From contig NC_058514.1 in the NCBI RefSeq assembly GCF_020382885.2, positions 11,146,249-11,210,248 of the forward strand: a DNA stretch of 64,000 nucleotides. The letters are read 5' to 3'. Shown one piece after another: positions 53,291-64,000 of this stretch. The stretch comes from Scatophagus argus. Taxonomy: Eukaryota; Chordata; Actinopteri; Scatophagidae. Numbering within the stretch: position 1 is the first letter of the stretch; each line of letters begins with the position of its first letter. Made by a program: the position numbers and the translations under genes. The notes below the pieces were generated by a model that searched no databases, was not told where the DNA came from, and worked only from the letters and a program-made list of their open reading frames with translations.

Positions 53291-56200
53291 TCAGTACTGA
53301 AAATAAATCAAAGGGAGGTTGACCTTGAGGAACAGCAGACCCTCCATGTTCTCCAGTGAAGGCCTGGGCTGATTTAGAGTACAGTTGACACTAGCTGTGC
53401 TGAACAGTGTCTCTGCTGGGACGATGCTAGGAGGGCAGCCCACGTAACGGGCAGCTACTTTGGCAAGATCAGGCCACAGGAACTTTTTCAGGTTCCAATA
53501 GTCGAGGGGGTCACAGCTTTGATCAAGTATGTCTTCCTCAAGGTACTCCAGCACTGCCAGCTCTGAGGACTTTGGCTTCTCCTCGTGTTTTATCTTTTGT
53601 CGGATGTCAGCCATTAAGGACCAGAGGTTGTCCTTGTTTGCATGGGAGGTTTTGGATGAAACAGGGGCCTCACTGCAGCCATTGGGCAGTGGAGGCTTAA
53701 CTGCCACTGAGGTAGAAGAGGACAAGTCAAGTTCATGAATTAGATCTTGTTTACATCGCTCAGCTTCTTCCTCTGTGAACAATGAAGTCTTGTATCGTGG
53801 GTCCAGCATGGTCGCCCAGGTGTATCGTGGGTCATGCAGAGTTGCAGACATTTTGCTCACCATGGCTTCCTTCAGAGACCTGAGCATGTTGTCTATGCCC
53901 ACAGTTTCATCAAACAGCAGGTCAATCTTTCTGTTGAGGATGTGAATAAGTGGTATGACTTGTCCCAGAGTGGCAGTGCGGTTGCTCATCTCCCTGTAGG
54001 CGACTTCAAAAGGTTTCAGTGCATTGCAGACTGACAGCATTACTTCCCACTGATCGCAGCTAATCATTTCCCTGAAATTGCACTCAATCGACATCTCGTC
54101 GATGGCTTTCTTCTGTTCCACCAGCCGCTCCAGCATTAAAAAGGAGGTTCTCCATTTGGAAGGAACATCCTGAATCAGTTGGTTCTCTGGCAGCTGGTGG
54201 GCCCTCTGGAGCTCAGCCAGCTTCTCCTTGGCCTTTGCTGAGCGGTGCACACGCTCACAGATCTTTCGTGCAATACTCAGAAGGTTCTGAACCATTCTCT
54301 GGCTCTTTATGGCTTCGCTAACAATGAGGTCTATAGTGTGTCCAAAACACTGCATGGTGACATGGCCATGATCCTCCAAGGTGTTTCTGATGGTGTTGTT
54401 ATCAGTTACAATGAAACCCTTTTTCAGTCCTGATGAGGTGATCCAAGAATCCCACAGATATTCCAGCTGCTTTGGGATATCATGCATATCATGATCACAG
54501 TCTATTTGTGAGACACTTAGGAGAGCGGAGCAGTGAAAGTCCTGACCCTGGGGTCTGACACTTGACTCGTATGTCGCCCAGTGGGCACGAAGGGTCAGGT
54601 ATTCCCTTGTCTGGCTACTGACCCAAATACTAGTTGTGAAGTGAACAACACCACCTTCAGCCTCTTTCAGGTGGGTCAGCACAACGTCCTTTACCCTTTC
54701 GTACATATCTGGTATGGCAGTGCTGGTAAAATAAGAGGAGGGTGGTAGACAATACTGAGGCTGGAGGTACTCAAGTAGTCTGTTCAGTCCAGTATTCTCT
54801 ACCATAGCTGATGGCTGAAGATCCAGTGCGAGCATTTCTGCAATAAGTTTGGTTATTTTTTTGGCAACCGGGTGGTGTTCATCAAATCTTTCACGGTTCT
54901 GTTCCGTTTCATAAACAGAAGTGTCCATGAGCTCCTGTTTAACATGAATGTCAGCAGAGGGTGCATCACCTGAGATAGTATTGTTACTTTCAAGAACATG
55001 TCCATGAAACCTCTGCATGTGCCTGAAGAGACAGCTTGTACCGAGGTTTGTAGTCTTTTTGCCTCTGCTAATTGTGCGGCTACAGTGCAAACAAACCACC
55101 TTTGTGGGATCAGCAGGTGAAATGGAGAAATGGTTCCACAGTTTTGACGTCTTTTTGCTGAACACAGGCAGGGTTTGTGGCTTTTTCTCACTGGCAGGGC
55201 TCTCAGTTTCTTTGGTTGAAACTGCATCCGATGTGGTGAGATTGGTGTAGGGATGAGGGGAAGATTCCTTCTCGTCTGTGCTTTTTTGGTTTTTGAGGAC
55301 ATCAGGGTGGCGTCTCATAAGATGCCTCATCAGACAGCTTGTTCCAAAGTCACCCCGTTTCCCCCGACTGATAACACACGGACAGTAACGGCACAGTGCT
55401 TTTAACTGGTCAACTGGTGACACTATGAAATGGTGCCACACTTCAGATTTCACCCGTTTCATGATTTTCTTGTTTTGCTGGAAAACTGAATGATCCTGAT
55501 TGAGGCTGGGGCCCTCAGAGAGGTCGCATGGTGACGAAGTCAAAGGTGTATCCTCCCCTTGAGCTTTGAAGGAGAGATTGAGAGAGGACTCATGCCCTGA
55601 GAGATGCATAACCTCATCAGATTCCTCTTTTATATCCATGCTTTCTTCCATGTTTTGGGGTAATTCATCTGATATGGTTTCTGGTGAGGATGGAAGATGG
55701 GGTGATTCCTTTTTTATTTCCAGTGGATCCTGTAGTTGTGTGCGGGACAATAGTGACGGTGGGTTTGTATAGGGTGGGGGAATGTGATTGCCCTGTCCAT
55801 TTTCCTCAATGACAACCTCTTTGTGGGCTCTCCACATATGACGAATAAGACAGCTTGTCCCTAGATCTTTTCCATTTTTACCCCTACTGAACTCATTCAT
55901 GCAATGGATACATACAGCTTTGGAATTGTCAGCAGGTGACAGGTAGAAGTGTTTCCATACAGCTGATCTCCGACGAGAACTCGAACCTTTAGGGGTCCCA
56001 GGAAATCGCTCGGGCCCTCCGTCTGACGTGTCTTCGAGGTTGTTTTCATTGGAATGTGAGGATAACAGTGTGCTGCCAACAGAGTCAGTCTTGGCATATG
56101 TGTCTAGTTTTGGTTCGACTTTGGGCAACACTTCTTTGGATGACAGATCTGAATTTTCGGCTGAGGAGGTGGACGGTGAAGTGTTCTTTGAGGCAGAAGA

Positions 56201-57073
56201 AATAATGCTTTTTGATAAGTCTCCATTTTTTGGTGAGTTTGGGGAGGGTGGTATCAAAGATGAGGCAAGGGAGCTAGTCAGATTATTTGAGGAAGCGTCT
56301 GCTCCATCTTGTAAAAGGACAGTGGGGTGAGCCCTTCGTACGTGCCTCATTAAACAACTTGTGCTGAGGTCTTTCTCATTCTTACCCCGACTGAACTCTT
56401 TCATGCAGTATAAACAGATTGCTTTGGTACTGTCTCGTGGTGATATGCAGAAATGATTCCATGCAGGAGATTTTTTCCTTGGGTTAGTATTACTCCTCAT
56501 AGATGACAAAAGGCTCTGAGTGACAGCATCCATGGCAACATCATAAAGGGTGCTTGTGTATCCACTTAGTAAATTACTATAGTCTTCACCATCCCTAGTT
56601 ACGAAAGGGCCAATTGAGCTACCAAATGCTAGCCTTTCATCATCCGGAGTTTCCTCCTCCATTCCATCGGCATCCCCAGTCTCCTCTTTGATATGTTGAC
56701 TTTCTTCATTACCATTATCATACTTTTCACTCTCCATATTTCCCTCAGTGTCAGCATTCAGGCATTTGTTTGAAAGAGTGGGAGAAGCTGGGTCGGTTTC
56801 ACTTGCTTGATCCGACTCCAACTGTTTGTCATCCTGAGAAGATAAATTAAATGAACCGGGAGAGTCTTTATCCAGTGTTATTGAGGAGCAAGCAGGCGAT
56901 TTTGCATCCGCAGTCTCATGAGGGTTAATGCTGTAGGATTTGAACACATAGCCATCCTGGCCCTCAATTGTCAGGCAGGTTCCTTTTGCCTCTCTTTTTT
57001 TACTTTCTATGGAGCCGTTAGGTTCACTGACCACACCCTCACTCACGTGAGAGACCTTTTCCTCCCCATCCAT
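53291..57073 (-). CDS. zbed4: Zinc finger BED domain-containing protein 4 (domesticated hAT transposase)
   Basis: One uninterrupted 1260-codon exon on the minus strand (human ZBED4, 1171 residues, also has its coding sequence in one exon). Four BED zinc fingers begin at W205, W373, W546 and W646, each with a C-x2-C...H-x4-5-H pattern. Acidic, Ser-rich linkers with several K-x-E sites separate them. Residues about 730-1260 form an hAT transposase-like part: TTSIW (813-817), VTDN (889-892), the C-x2-H motif CFGH (909-912), SKWRTSFLMLERL (972-984) and the hATC dimerisation region (about 1192-1254) with AETLFS. The first catalytic Asp position of hAT enzymes is Ser815 here. The family is nuclear and DNA-binding and derives from a transposase; no transposon ends flank it. 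Start MDGEEKV is the first ATG. Confidence 0.93.
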   Translation of the reverse strand: MDGEEKVSHVSEGVVSEPNGSIESKKREAKGTCLTIEGQDGYVFKSYSINPHETADAKSPACSSITLDKDSPGSFNLSSQDDKQLESDQASETDPASPTLSNKCLNADTEGNMESEKYDNGNEESQHIKEETGDADGMEEETPDDERLAFGSSIGPFVTRDGEDYSNLLSGYTSTLYDVAMDAVTQSLLSSMRSNTNPRKKSPAWNHFCISPRDSTKAICLYCMKEFSRGKNEKDLSTSCLMRHVRRAHPTVLLQDGADASSNNLTSSLASSLIPPSPNSPKNGDLSKSIISSASKNTSPSTSSAENSDLSSKEVLPKVEPKLDTYAKTDSVGSTLLSSHSNENNLEDTSDGGPERFPGTPKGSSSRRRSAVWKHFYLSPADNSKAVCIHCMNEFSRGKNGKDLGTSCLIRHMWRAHKEVVIEENGQGNHIPPPYTNPPSLLSRTQLQDPLEIKKESPHLPSSPETISDELPQNMEESMDIKEESDEVMHLSGHESSLNLSFKAQGEDTPLTSSPCDLSEGPSLNQDHSVFQQNKKIMKRVKSEVWHHFIVSPVDQLKALCRYCPCVISRGKRGDFGTSCLMRHLMRRHPDVLKNQKSTDEKESSPHPYTNLTTSDAVSTKETESPASEKKPQTLPVFSKKTSKLWNHFSISPADPTKVVCLHCSRTISRGKKTTNLGTSCLFRHMQRFHGHVLESNNTISGDAPSADIHVKQELMDTSVYETEQNRERFDEHHPVAKKITKLIAEMLALDLQPSAMVENTGLNRLLEYLQPQYCLPPSSYFTSTAIPDMYERVKDVVLTHLKEAEGGVVHFTTSIWVSSQTREYLTLRAHWATYESSVRPQGQDFHCSALLSVSQIDCDHDMHDIPKQLEYLWDSWITSSGLKKGFIVTDNNTIRNTLEDHGHVTMQCFGHTIDLIVSEAIKSQRMVQNLLSIARKICERVHRSAKAKEKLAELQRAHQLPENQLIQDVPSKWRTSFLMLERLVEQKKAIDEMSIECNFREMISCDQWEVMLSVCNALKPFEVAYREMSNRTATLGQVIPLIHILNRKIDLLFDETVGIDNMLRSLKEAMVSKMSATLHDPRYTWATMLDPRYKTSLFTEEEAERCKQDLIHELDLSSSTSVAVKPPLPNGCSEAPVSSKTSHANKDNLWSLMADIRQKIKHEEKPKSSELAVLEYLEEDILDQSCDPLDYWNLKKFLWPDLAKVAARYVGCPPSIVPAETLFSTASVNCTLNQPRPSLENMEGLLFLKVNLPLIYFQY

Positions 57074-58055
57074 GGCAGCAGCCCAAAGGTTTCTGTAGAA
57101 TTGTCAGGTCTGCGTTGTCAAATGTAAGCAGTTTTTTCAGATGTAGTCATCGATAACGCAGTTATCAAGCAGGTGTTGTAATGAGTGTGTGGCAGTCTGA
57201 GACACAGGGTGCCTGCTTGTCCCTCTCCATTTATGACTTTAGTACTTCCACCTCTGTGCACACAACCTAGAGAGAAGATGAGGGGGGAAAAAAAAGTGAT
57301 CAAAGTCTGTTTTTAAAAATGACAAGACTCCTAAACAATAGGTAATACAGATATTCAACAATAAAACACAAGTCCTGTATATAATATTTTAATTTTGCTT
57401 TTATTTTCTAAAACTGATCTAACCAGTCTCTATATACAAGGTTCGTCAGCAACAAATGTTACACTGACAATAAAAGTCACAACACCTGCCGTAAAATTAA
57501 GGCTTACAAAACTCTGCCCCTATTGACCACTTTGATTTTCATTTGAAAAACAACTCTGCGATAATAAACATGGCAATGCTGAAATGTGCTAGTTGGCAAA
57601 CGCTGCCTGAACACAATATTAATTTTGGTTTCTGTGAGACTCCACTGTCTGATTTACATATTCAGGTTCAGCCCGGCCTTCAGGCGCTCTGGAGGATCCA
57701 CATTCACAGCCAAAGGCTTACATTAGCAAGTAGCCAACTGGGAAATCGTAATCATTCATCAAGGGCAGGAACACCTCTCCGAGCTTCTTTCACAGAGCTG
57801 TTGCTCAAGTCAGCTTCCTGAATTGTAATACCCTGTTCTCATCACCACAAGTTATTCTCCTGCCAGCCTTTAAAACTGTATACCTGTACACAACTTTAAT
57901 AAGGATTACAATACAGAGCTGTAGAGGTGTATTAAATGGAGTGGTGAAAATATCGGAAATTTCTTCAAATAGAATGCAAGAGTTAAACAAAACCACAATC
58001 TACAGCCTTCAAAATGACTTTTGAGTTGAATCATCAACTCTCTTAAGCACTTTAA

Positions 58056-58090
<35 letters not shown>

Positions 58091-59470
58091 AAATCTTCAT
58101 GTAAGTAGTATTTAATGCAGGGCTGTTGCATTAGACTATATTAGTTTTAACTACATGTACAGAATAAACGGGTAAGTGGGTGAATATGAGGTGTGTTTAG
58201 TTATCAAATCTCTCAAAAGCCCCAGGTATTGGATCTGAATGTACAGTCTATCCATCATTATTTTGCTAATGTCAGTAAGAATTGTGTAAAAGTACAATCA
58301 AGATCAACCAGCTGTACATATAGCAAAAAATAATTAAGGGAAACTAACGTATTTGAAACATCCATAAAAACACACATGATCTACATTTAATTTAATTACA
58401 TTTAAATTAAACTCTGCTTAGTTTAATTTTTTTAAATCTTTACAATACATGTACAAGCAGTATGGACAAAACCAAGCAGAGGGATACTGCACGTATACAT
58501 ACAGGACACATACTATTAAGCTCTGACAAATTTGCCTAAGTACACAAGTATCAACCAAGTGCGGCAACGTGTAGCAATCTCTAAGAAATGGTCCCACAAA
58601 TTAACGTTCATTCAACTTCATCTATTCTCACGAATGTGGCCACCATAACCAATTATATCGTTGAATATTAACACATAACTTAAAATAATTACGCATCCAA
58701 AAAGAAAAGCAACGTTAATCCATTTCGTAAGTAAGCTGTGAAAAATAGTTTTTCCGGGTTTGGCTTGAGTGCTAGTCAGGAAGATGCGAGAGGACAGCAG
58801 AAAATTGCCAACGCTGAATCGCTTTCATGTTCACACAACACAGCAACTTGTAAATGGCTATCTTTATACCGGCTTTCACCCTCGCTGAACAACGGCTAAC
58901 ACAAACTTCTGCGACCCCCATACCATAAAATATTTGTAGTTATAGTGAAACATTTCTGGCATTTAAGCTACATCATCAGTAAACACCACAGTGGCTATCC
59001 TGGTGCTAACTGCGTTAGCCACAAGGTTAATAAACACTTAAAACAACGCACAGGTTCAACACTTCTGTCACAAGTACGTGTAGTACAAATATCCAAGACA
59101 ATGTAACTTCTACAACTATTCCATTAACCTTGTAGTGGTCTGGGAAAAGCACTTGGTGAATTTCGGACCACACCACGATTGCTAGCTGGTTAGCTGCCAG
59201 CTAGGCCACACACAGGACATACTAGCTAACCTGGCGAGGCAGAACCCAGCCATGGAAACACACGAACCACACGGGATCCGAATCAGACCAGTACTCACCA
59301 CGACGTCCTGCCCACATTACACCGTTCTCGGACATAAACATGTGGTCAGGATACTTACTGACAAGTATGACGTTGAGATCACTAGGTTTCGGCTCCTAAA
59401 CAGTTAAATATGACACATTTGATTGATCCGGAGGGGGGTTCACTTTGTTGCTTTTGTCTCCTGGCTTGCT
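57074..59470 (-). other. zbed4 5' untranslated exons and intron
   Basis: A good acceptor (complement of CTAGAGAGAAG, near 57266-57276) lies about 190 bp upstream of the zbed4 ATG, and a weaker one is closer at about 57093. Two strong minus-strand donors, GTAAGTAT (ending exon 1 at 59359) and GTGAGTAC (near 59299), suggest alternative non-coding first exons near 59300-59470. Between them lies a roughly 2-kb AT-rich intron with a CA/TA microsatellite at 58056-58091. The exon model is predicted from splice signals only. Confidence 0.5.
58056..58091. repeat. Compound (CA)n(TA)n microsatellite
   Basis: A CA run passes into a TA run inside the predicted zbed4 5' intron. Confidence 0.95.
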
Positions 59471-60780
59471 AGCCGTTCACGTTCGGCCGAAGCAGCTCCA
59501 CACAGCGTCGGACGGAAGGAACATGTTTTAATGATGTCACCGGGCGCAGGGTCTTCACTATGGCGAGGGGGGTAATGCATTTAAGTAATATGTCACATAA
59601 CACCATGATTTACTTTGATTTTTCTATGATTCATTTTAGTTATACGCGAAAATGACATTTGAGAAGTCTATTGTGGTATGCTATTTGATATATATATATA
59701 TATAACAAGCGAGAACATGTAATTAACAGTAAAGGTTAATTAATGGAACGGTTACACGTTATTAGTAACCTCAATAATATTAATGATAATAATAGTAGTA
59801 GTTGTTGTAGTTGTAGTGTTATTTATATAATATATCCGATAGACGTATGTCCACTTTTTTGAACATTTGCTGAAAAACTGAAACTGAAAAAAAAATTAAA
59901 CTCAGTGACTCGGTTTGCATGTTAACTGCATTTAACTTCGGCTACTAACTCAACTTGGAAAGAACCGACTGTTCGTTGAACTAAAGAACAAAATCGACAT
60001 CACATACGGTAGCTTGTTACTACAAAATAATTACTGCTCACCCCGCACATGACTTCTGGGGTGTGTTGCATTCACAGTCTGAAGCAACGGTTCGAATTTC
60101 AAATAAGACCAGTATTATTTTATCATCCCAACGCGTTGTTACTGCTTTAAACCGATAGATTTCTTGTCCACAAGGAATCCGTATGGGGAGAAATGGTCAC
60201 CAGGGTGGGGCATTCAGCAGTGGTTTGTTGTTGTTCTGCCTGTGTCCTGGCTGGCCTCTGTGACTAGAGGAGAAATGCTGAATCAATGGCCCAAACCATG
60301 ACAGATAGACAAATCCATTTGAAAGTCATACCCATTGGTTGTGACTTAACACCCCAGTGCGTAGAGCCAAAACAGAGATGGGTACCACCTCATATAGTGC
60401 TACTGCCCCGATTCGCGCTTTGTTTGGAGCTTTGTTTGTGTACGGCTAGTAAGGTTTGACAAAGGCAATGCATTGATTGTGTGACAGATGGGCTTTTGTG
60501 TGAAATCTACGACTCACCAGCAACATGACCTCCAGCGTCACACGTAGAGTAGTGCGTACGGGTGGGAGTTGTCTGGTGAAACGCATTGTTGTGTTGGGGG
60601 ATGAGCCGTTCGTAGTGCTGCTGCTGTTACTGCTTTTTGCTCCTGGTCGACTGTGGCTAACGATCGACTCAAACCTATGAATGGTCCACAAAGCAAATGA
60701 TTGTATGTTTTCGGTAAATTTATTATCGAAACTTTGCAGGCACCAAGCAGGCATCTTTGTCTTTTATTAGTATCTGAAAA
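59400..60780. promoter_or_regulatory. Divergent zbed4/brd1 promoter region
   Basis: The predicted first exons of zbed4 (minus) and brd1 (plus) face away from each other over about 1.3 kb. CpGs cluster at about 59440-59570 and 60410-60680, which likely hold the two start regions, while 59580-60050 is AT-rich with a TA run at 59690-59704. No TATA box could be assigned. Confidence 0.45.
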
Positions 60781-60789
60781 GATCCCAGT

Positions 60790-61810
60790 ATCGCTCGTTG
60801 GATGAGAACATTGTGTGCGGAATTAGAGCCACTTAGCAGGCCGTATCGCCATTGCTTTGTAAGGCTGCTGGCTAGCTACCGTCTTCTTCAGCTAGCAAAA
60901 CTGTTCGTCAATCCGAGGTATGTGGTTTGGTTTTCTATGCATTCTCTGTTTTGGGCGATGACCATAAGAAGGCATATTGTGCATCTGGAAAATACGTGTT
61001 TAATGTACACATTTGGTATGAATGAGCGAACGTTTTTTTTTTTAAAGAGCTCTTGTTTTGCTTGACGCCATTTGCTCCGTTTAAAGGGTGGCTAGCTCTT
61101 CTTGCTAGTTAGCTGGCTAGCTAATGTTATTGTTCGCAACTTGGCCACTCTGTCCTTTCGGAAAAGGCAATTGCATCTCTGCACCAAAAGGGCAAGTGCT
61201 AACTCCTGCGCAGTCTTAGTGGAAGTGCCCGGTGTGGCCGCCTCCCACCGCAGTTAAATGCCTCAGCTCATTGACAAATCTGTAACGTACAGCTGACTAC
61301 TACATTACAGGTCGCAATATAGTTACTTTGGTTTGAAGCAGTAACATCAATCAAAGTTGCACCATCCTCTTCCCCTCTATATCAGCTGGTTAACCGTAAG
61401 GTTATTAATCTATAATGTGTTGAGATGACATAGTGTTAAACTTTTTTTTCTTGTGTTTTGGTCCAGAGGACATTTTATTAAGCTAGAATACATTATTACA
61501 CTGTGTAAAATAGGTACCTTATTGTAGCAACTGTTATCATGGATACTTGTCCTGTCGTTGTGGGAAGCAGTTTAGGTTTTGTCAGTTACATTGCTGTTAG
61601 GTTGATTTGTTCTATGACAGTTGTAAGTAAGTGTGGACTACATCACATAATACTGTATAAGTTAACAACAACATCAACAACAACAATAATGATTATACCC
61701 TTTGTTTTTCCTTACACCTCAGTAAAATGTATTCACCCTCTCAGCCCTTGGTTTAACTTGCCTGACTGCAAGGATCTCTAACTCTTCCACCACACTCTGT
61801 CTCATCACAG
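60790..61810 (+). other. brd1 5' leader exon (predicted) and first intron
   Basis: A donor GAG|GTATGT at 60917/60918 and an acceptor ATCACAG ending at 61810 suggest a non-coding first exon ending at 60917 and an intron of about 0.9 kb before the coding exon. Predicted from splice signals; the left end of the exon is unknown. Confidence 0.4.
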
Positions 61811-61827
61811 CAACACGGAGCGTCAAG

Positions 61828-63793
61828 ATGAAGAAGAAAGCTCGGCAGCACCGGGTTTCGGTGCCGCAGAGGCCCTCGTCTCCCATCAAGCCTTCTCCCA
61901 ACAAGCAAATCCTGACTTATGCCCAGGCACAGCGTATGGTGGAATTCGATATCGATGGCCGCATCCATCGAATCAGCATATATGACAAGCTGGATGTGAT
62001 CTCAGATGATGACCCCATGGTGCAGGAGATGATGGAGTGCACCAGCAATAAGGAGAATGCTGAGAAGCCACAGCAGCAGGTTCTTTTGAGGTCAGTCAGA
62101 CTAAAAAACAACCAGGAGAAGAGAAACGCTGCACTGGGCATCACTGGTCATGGCGATGGCGGTGGGCATCATGCCAGTGTTAATGCTGGTCCAAAACTTC
62201 CAGAGCCTAAAATTCGTACAGTGGAATACAACCTTCCAGCAGTTCCTAAGCGTCCAGCTGCCTTTTATAAATACACAGAGAAGACAGAGGAAGAGCTGGA
62301 TGAGGAAACAGAGTATGACATGGATGAGGAAGATTATGCTTGGCTTGATTTGGTCAATGAAAAGAGGAGAAGTGAAGGGGTCAGTCAGGTCTCCTATAAT
62401 GTCTTTGAGTTCCTCATTGACCGCTTTGAGAAAGAGTTGTATCTGGAGAGCCTGGATCAAGACAGCGAAAAGCAAGCTCCCATTGATGAGGACGCTGTCT
62501 GCTGCATCTGCATGGATGGGGAATGTCACAACAGCAACGCTATCCTGTTTTGTGACATGTGTAATGTGGCTGTGCACCAGGAATGTTATGGAGTACCTTA
62601 TATTCCTGAGGGCCAGTGGCTCTGCAGACACTGCCTCCAGTCGTCCACCCAGCCTGCAGACTGCATACTTTGCCCCAACAAGGGTGGAGCAGTGAAGAAG
62701 ACAGATGATGATCGCTGGGGCCATGTGGTGTGCGCACTCTGGGTCCCAGAAGTCGGCTTCTCCAACACCACCTTCATCGAACCCATTGATGGTGTCAAGC
62801 ACATTCCGCCAGCCCGCTGGAAGCTGACCTGCTACCTCTGCAAGGAGAAAGGTGTCGGCGCATGCATCCAATGCCACAAAGCCAACTGTTACACCGCCTT
62901 TCATGTTAGCTGTGCCCAAAAGGCTGGCCTCTTTATGAAGATGGAGCCAATCAAAGAGGTAAAAGAAACAGGTGAGCCCACAATCTCTGTAAGAAAGACA
63001 GCCTACTGTGGAGCTCACACACCTAATGGATGCGTAAGGAGGCCTCTTACAATCTATGATGATGCTAAACCCAAAAATGGACTCTGTAAGAAAGCGGACA
63101 AAGGCAAAGGTGACTGTAAAGGACAGTTGAAAGGGAAGCAGAAGAAGAAGAGTAAGAGCAAGAAGCCTGAGCCTGAACCTGAAAGTGAGGATGCAACCCC
63201 TGCTGCTGTGCCTACTTTTCCTGCTCACAGGTATACTTGAGTTGTGTTAACAATGGGAGGTGTGGGATTTGGTTAGTTGGAAGTGGCATATGGAGTTACA
63301 TTTACTTATACAGTATTGATGCTTTGTGTCACAGTGTTAATATCGGAAAGAGTTTTTATGTCATTTCAAGGACGTATGTTTGTTGATGCACAGGCATTGG
63401 CCGCTGAAGAATTTGGGCATGTGACACTGGCAAATGTTTGCCTTAGGGACTTGCTTTAATGCATTTCTATTGAGTGCTAGTCAAATGTTTGTTTGTTGCT
63501 ACTTTAATATTACTTTGAAAGCTGGCCAGCTTTTCTAAAAGAATATACTTGTGTCATTCTAGAAGATGCAAGGGACTCTTTTGACATTCTAGTTGTTGGT
63601 TGTATACATCTAACACTCATTTTCCGGCTCTTCTAGGTTACAAACCATTATGAACCAGGTGTCAATCCAAAAGAAGAAAGCTTTTGTTGAGCTGGTTCTG
63701 AATTACTGGACACTAAAGAGGCAATCCAGGAATGGGCTTCCCCTCATTAGACGCCTTCAAACAAGCCTCCAGTCTCAGAAGAATGCACAGCCG
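61828..63793 (+). CDS. brd1: Bromodomain-containing protein 1 (BRPF2), 5' part only
   Basis: The first coding exon (61828-63230, 467 codons plus two bases) joins in frame to exon 2 (63637 to about 63793); the rest of the gene lies beyond the window. The start MKKKARQHR precedes [11 protein letters not shown], as in human BRD1. An enhancer-of-polycomb-like region includes [15 protein letters not shown] finger 1 (about 225-270) has [17 protein letters not shown] and the C4HC3 ligands, then a zinc knuckle ([19 protein letters not shown]) and an extended PHD finger to about residue 395, together a PZP module. BRD1 is a nuclear scaffold of HBO1 and MOZ/MORF acetyltransferase complexes; the PZP module binds histone H3 and DNA. 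BRD1 is preferred over BRPF1 and BRPF3 because of [23 protein letters not shown] and its place next to zbed4. The bromodomain and PWWP parts are not seen. Confidence 0.93.
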
Positions 63794-64000
63794 GTTTGTT
63801 CATCTGTCAGTCAACCACAGATGGCTTTCAGTCATAATTTTGCCCTGTACCAAAGTAATAGTAACTTTGGCTGGTTGAAATATGTTTTGTTAAGCATTTT
63901 ACATTTCAGGGTTTGGCCTAATATGCTTTTCAACACTTTAGTTCTGCTGCTAAAACAATACTGTGTGTATACATGCTAGTTTATTGCTAAATATTGATCC
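63794..64000 (+). other. Start of brd1 intron 2
   Basis: The sequence after CAGCCG|GTTTGT shows no further BRD1-like coding, so it is taken as intron up to the window end. The exact donor could shift by a base or two. Confidence 0.5.

Noticed and set aside
54853-55302. 149-codon frame inside zbed4 on the same strand
   Set aside because: It is an alternate frame of the zbed4 BED4 region, where the main frame has clear homology.
62101-63228. 375-codon open frame antisense to brd1 exon 1
   Set aside because: It is a shadow of the conserved BRD1 coding strand; its own translation is rich in Leu, Phe and Cys and resembles no family.

Overview
The window is nuclear DNA of a ray-finned fish, most likely a percomorph teleost. 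Genes have multiple GT-AG introns, spacers carry many CA, CT and AT microsatellites, and there are tRNA-derived SINEs and other repeats of kinds I recognise from teleost genomes. No prokaryotic, organellar or viral genes were seen.

Five genes are supported: pim3 (+, coding 5807-8649), creld2 (-, coding 43790-48342), alg12 (+, coding 48870-51970), zbed4 (-, coding 53291-57073 in one exon) and the 5' part of brd1 (+, coding from 61828, leaving the window on the right). The gene set and order match the human 22q13.33 block BRD1-ZBED4-ALG12-CRELD2-PIM3. From memory of the human map, only pim3 points the other way relative to its neighbours.

Layout. 1-5.0 kb: non-coding, with one small exon-like segment. 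5.0-10.0 kb: pim3 promoter, six coding exons and a 1.4-kb 3' UTR with an AU-rich element. 10-43.5 kb: a 33-kb spacer without a recognisable gene, holding SINEs, two fold-back MITE-like elements, other repeat relics, microsatellites and a few exon-like or regulatory-looking islands. 43.5-52.4 kb: creld2 and alg12, head to head across a 527-bp promoter that carries an ERSE-like element. 52.4-59.4 kb: zbed4, whose 3' end meets that of alg12 tail to tail. 59.4-61.8 kb: the zbed4/brd1 divergent promoter. 61.8-64 kb: the first two coding exons of brd1.

Functionally, creld2 (an ER-stress chaperone-like protein) and alg12 (an ER mannosyltransferase for N-glycan precursors) both serve ER protein folding, which fits one shared stress-responsive promoter. 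Pim3 is a Ser/Thr kinase, zbed4 a domesticated hAT transposase, and brd1 a scaffold of histone acetyltransferase complexes. The most notable points are the minor-spliceosome (U12-type) intron in alg12 with an odd 3' end, the ERSE-like site, the altered first catalytic position in zbed4, the -HGEL tail of creld2, and the fold-back elements in the spacer.
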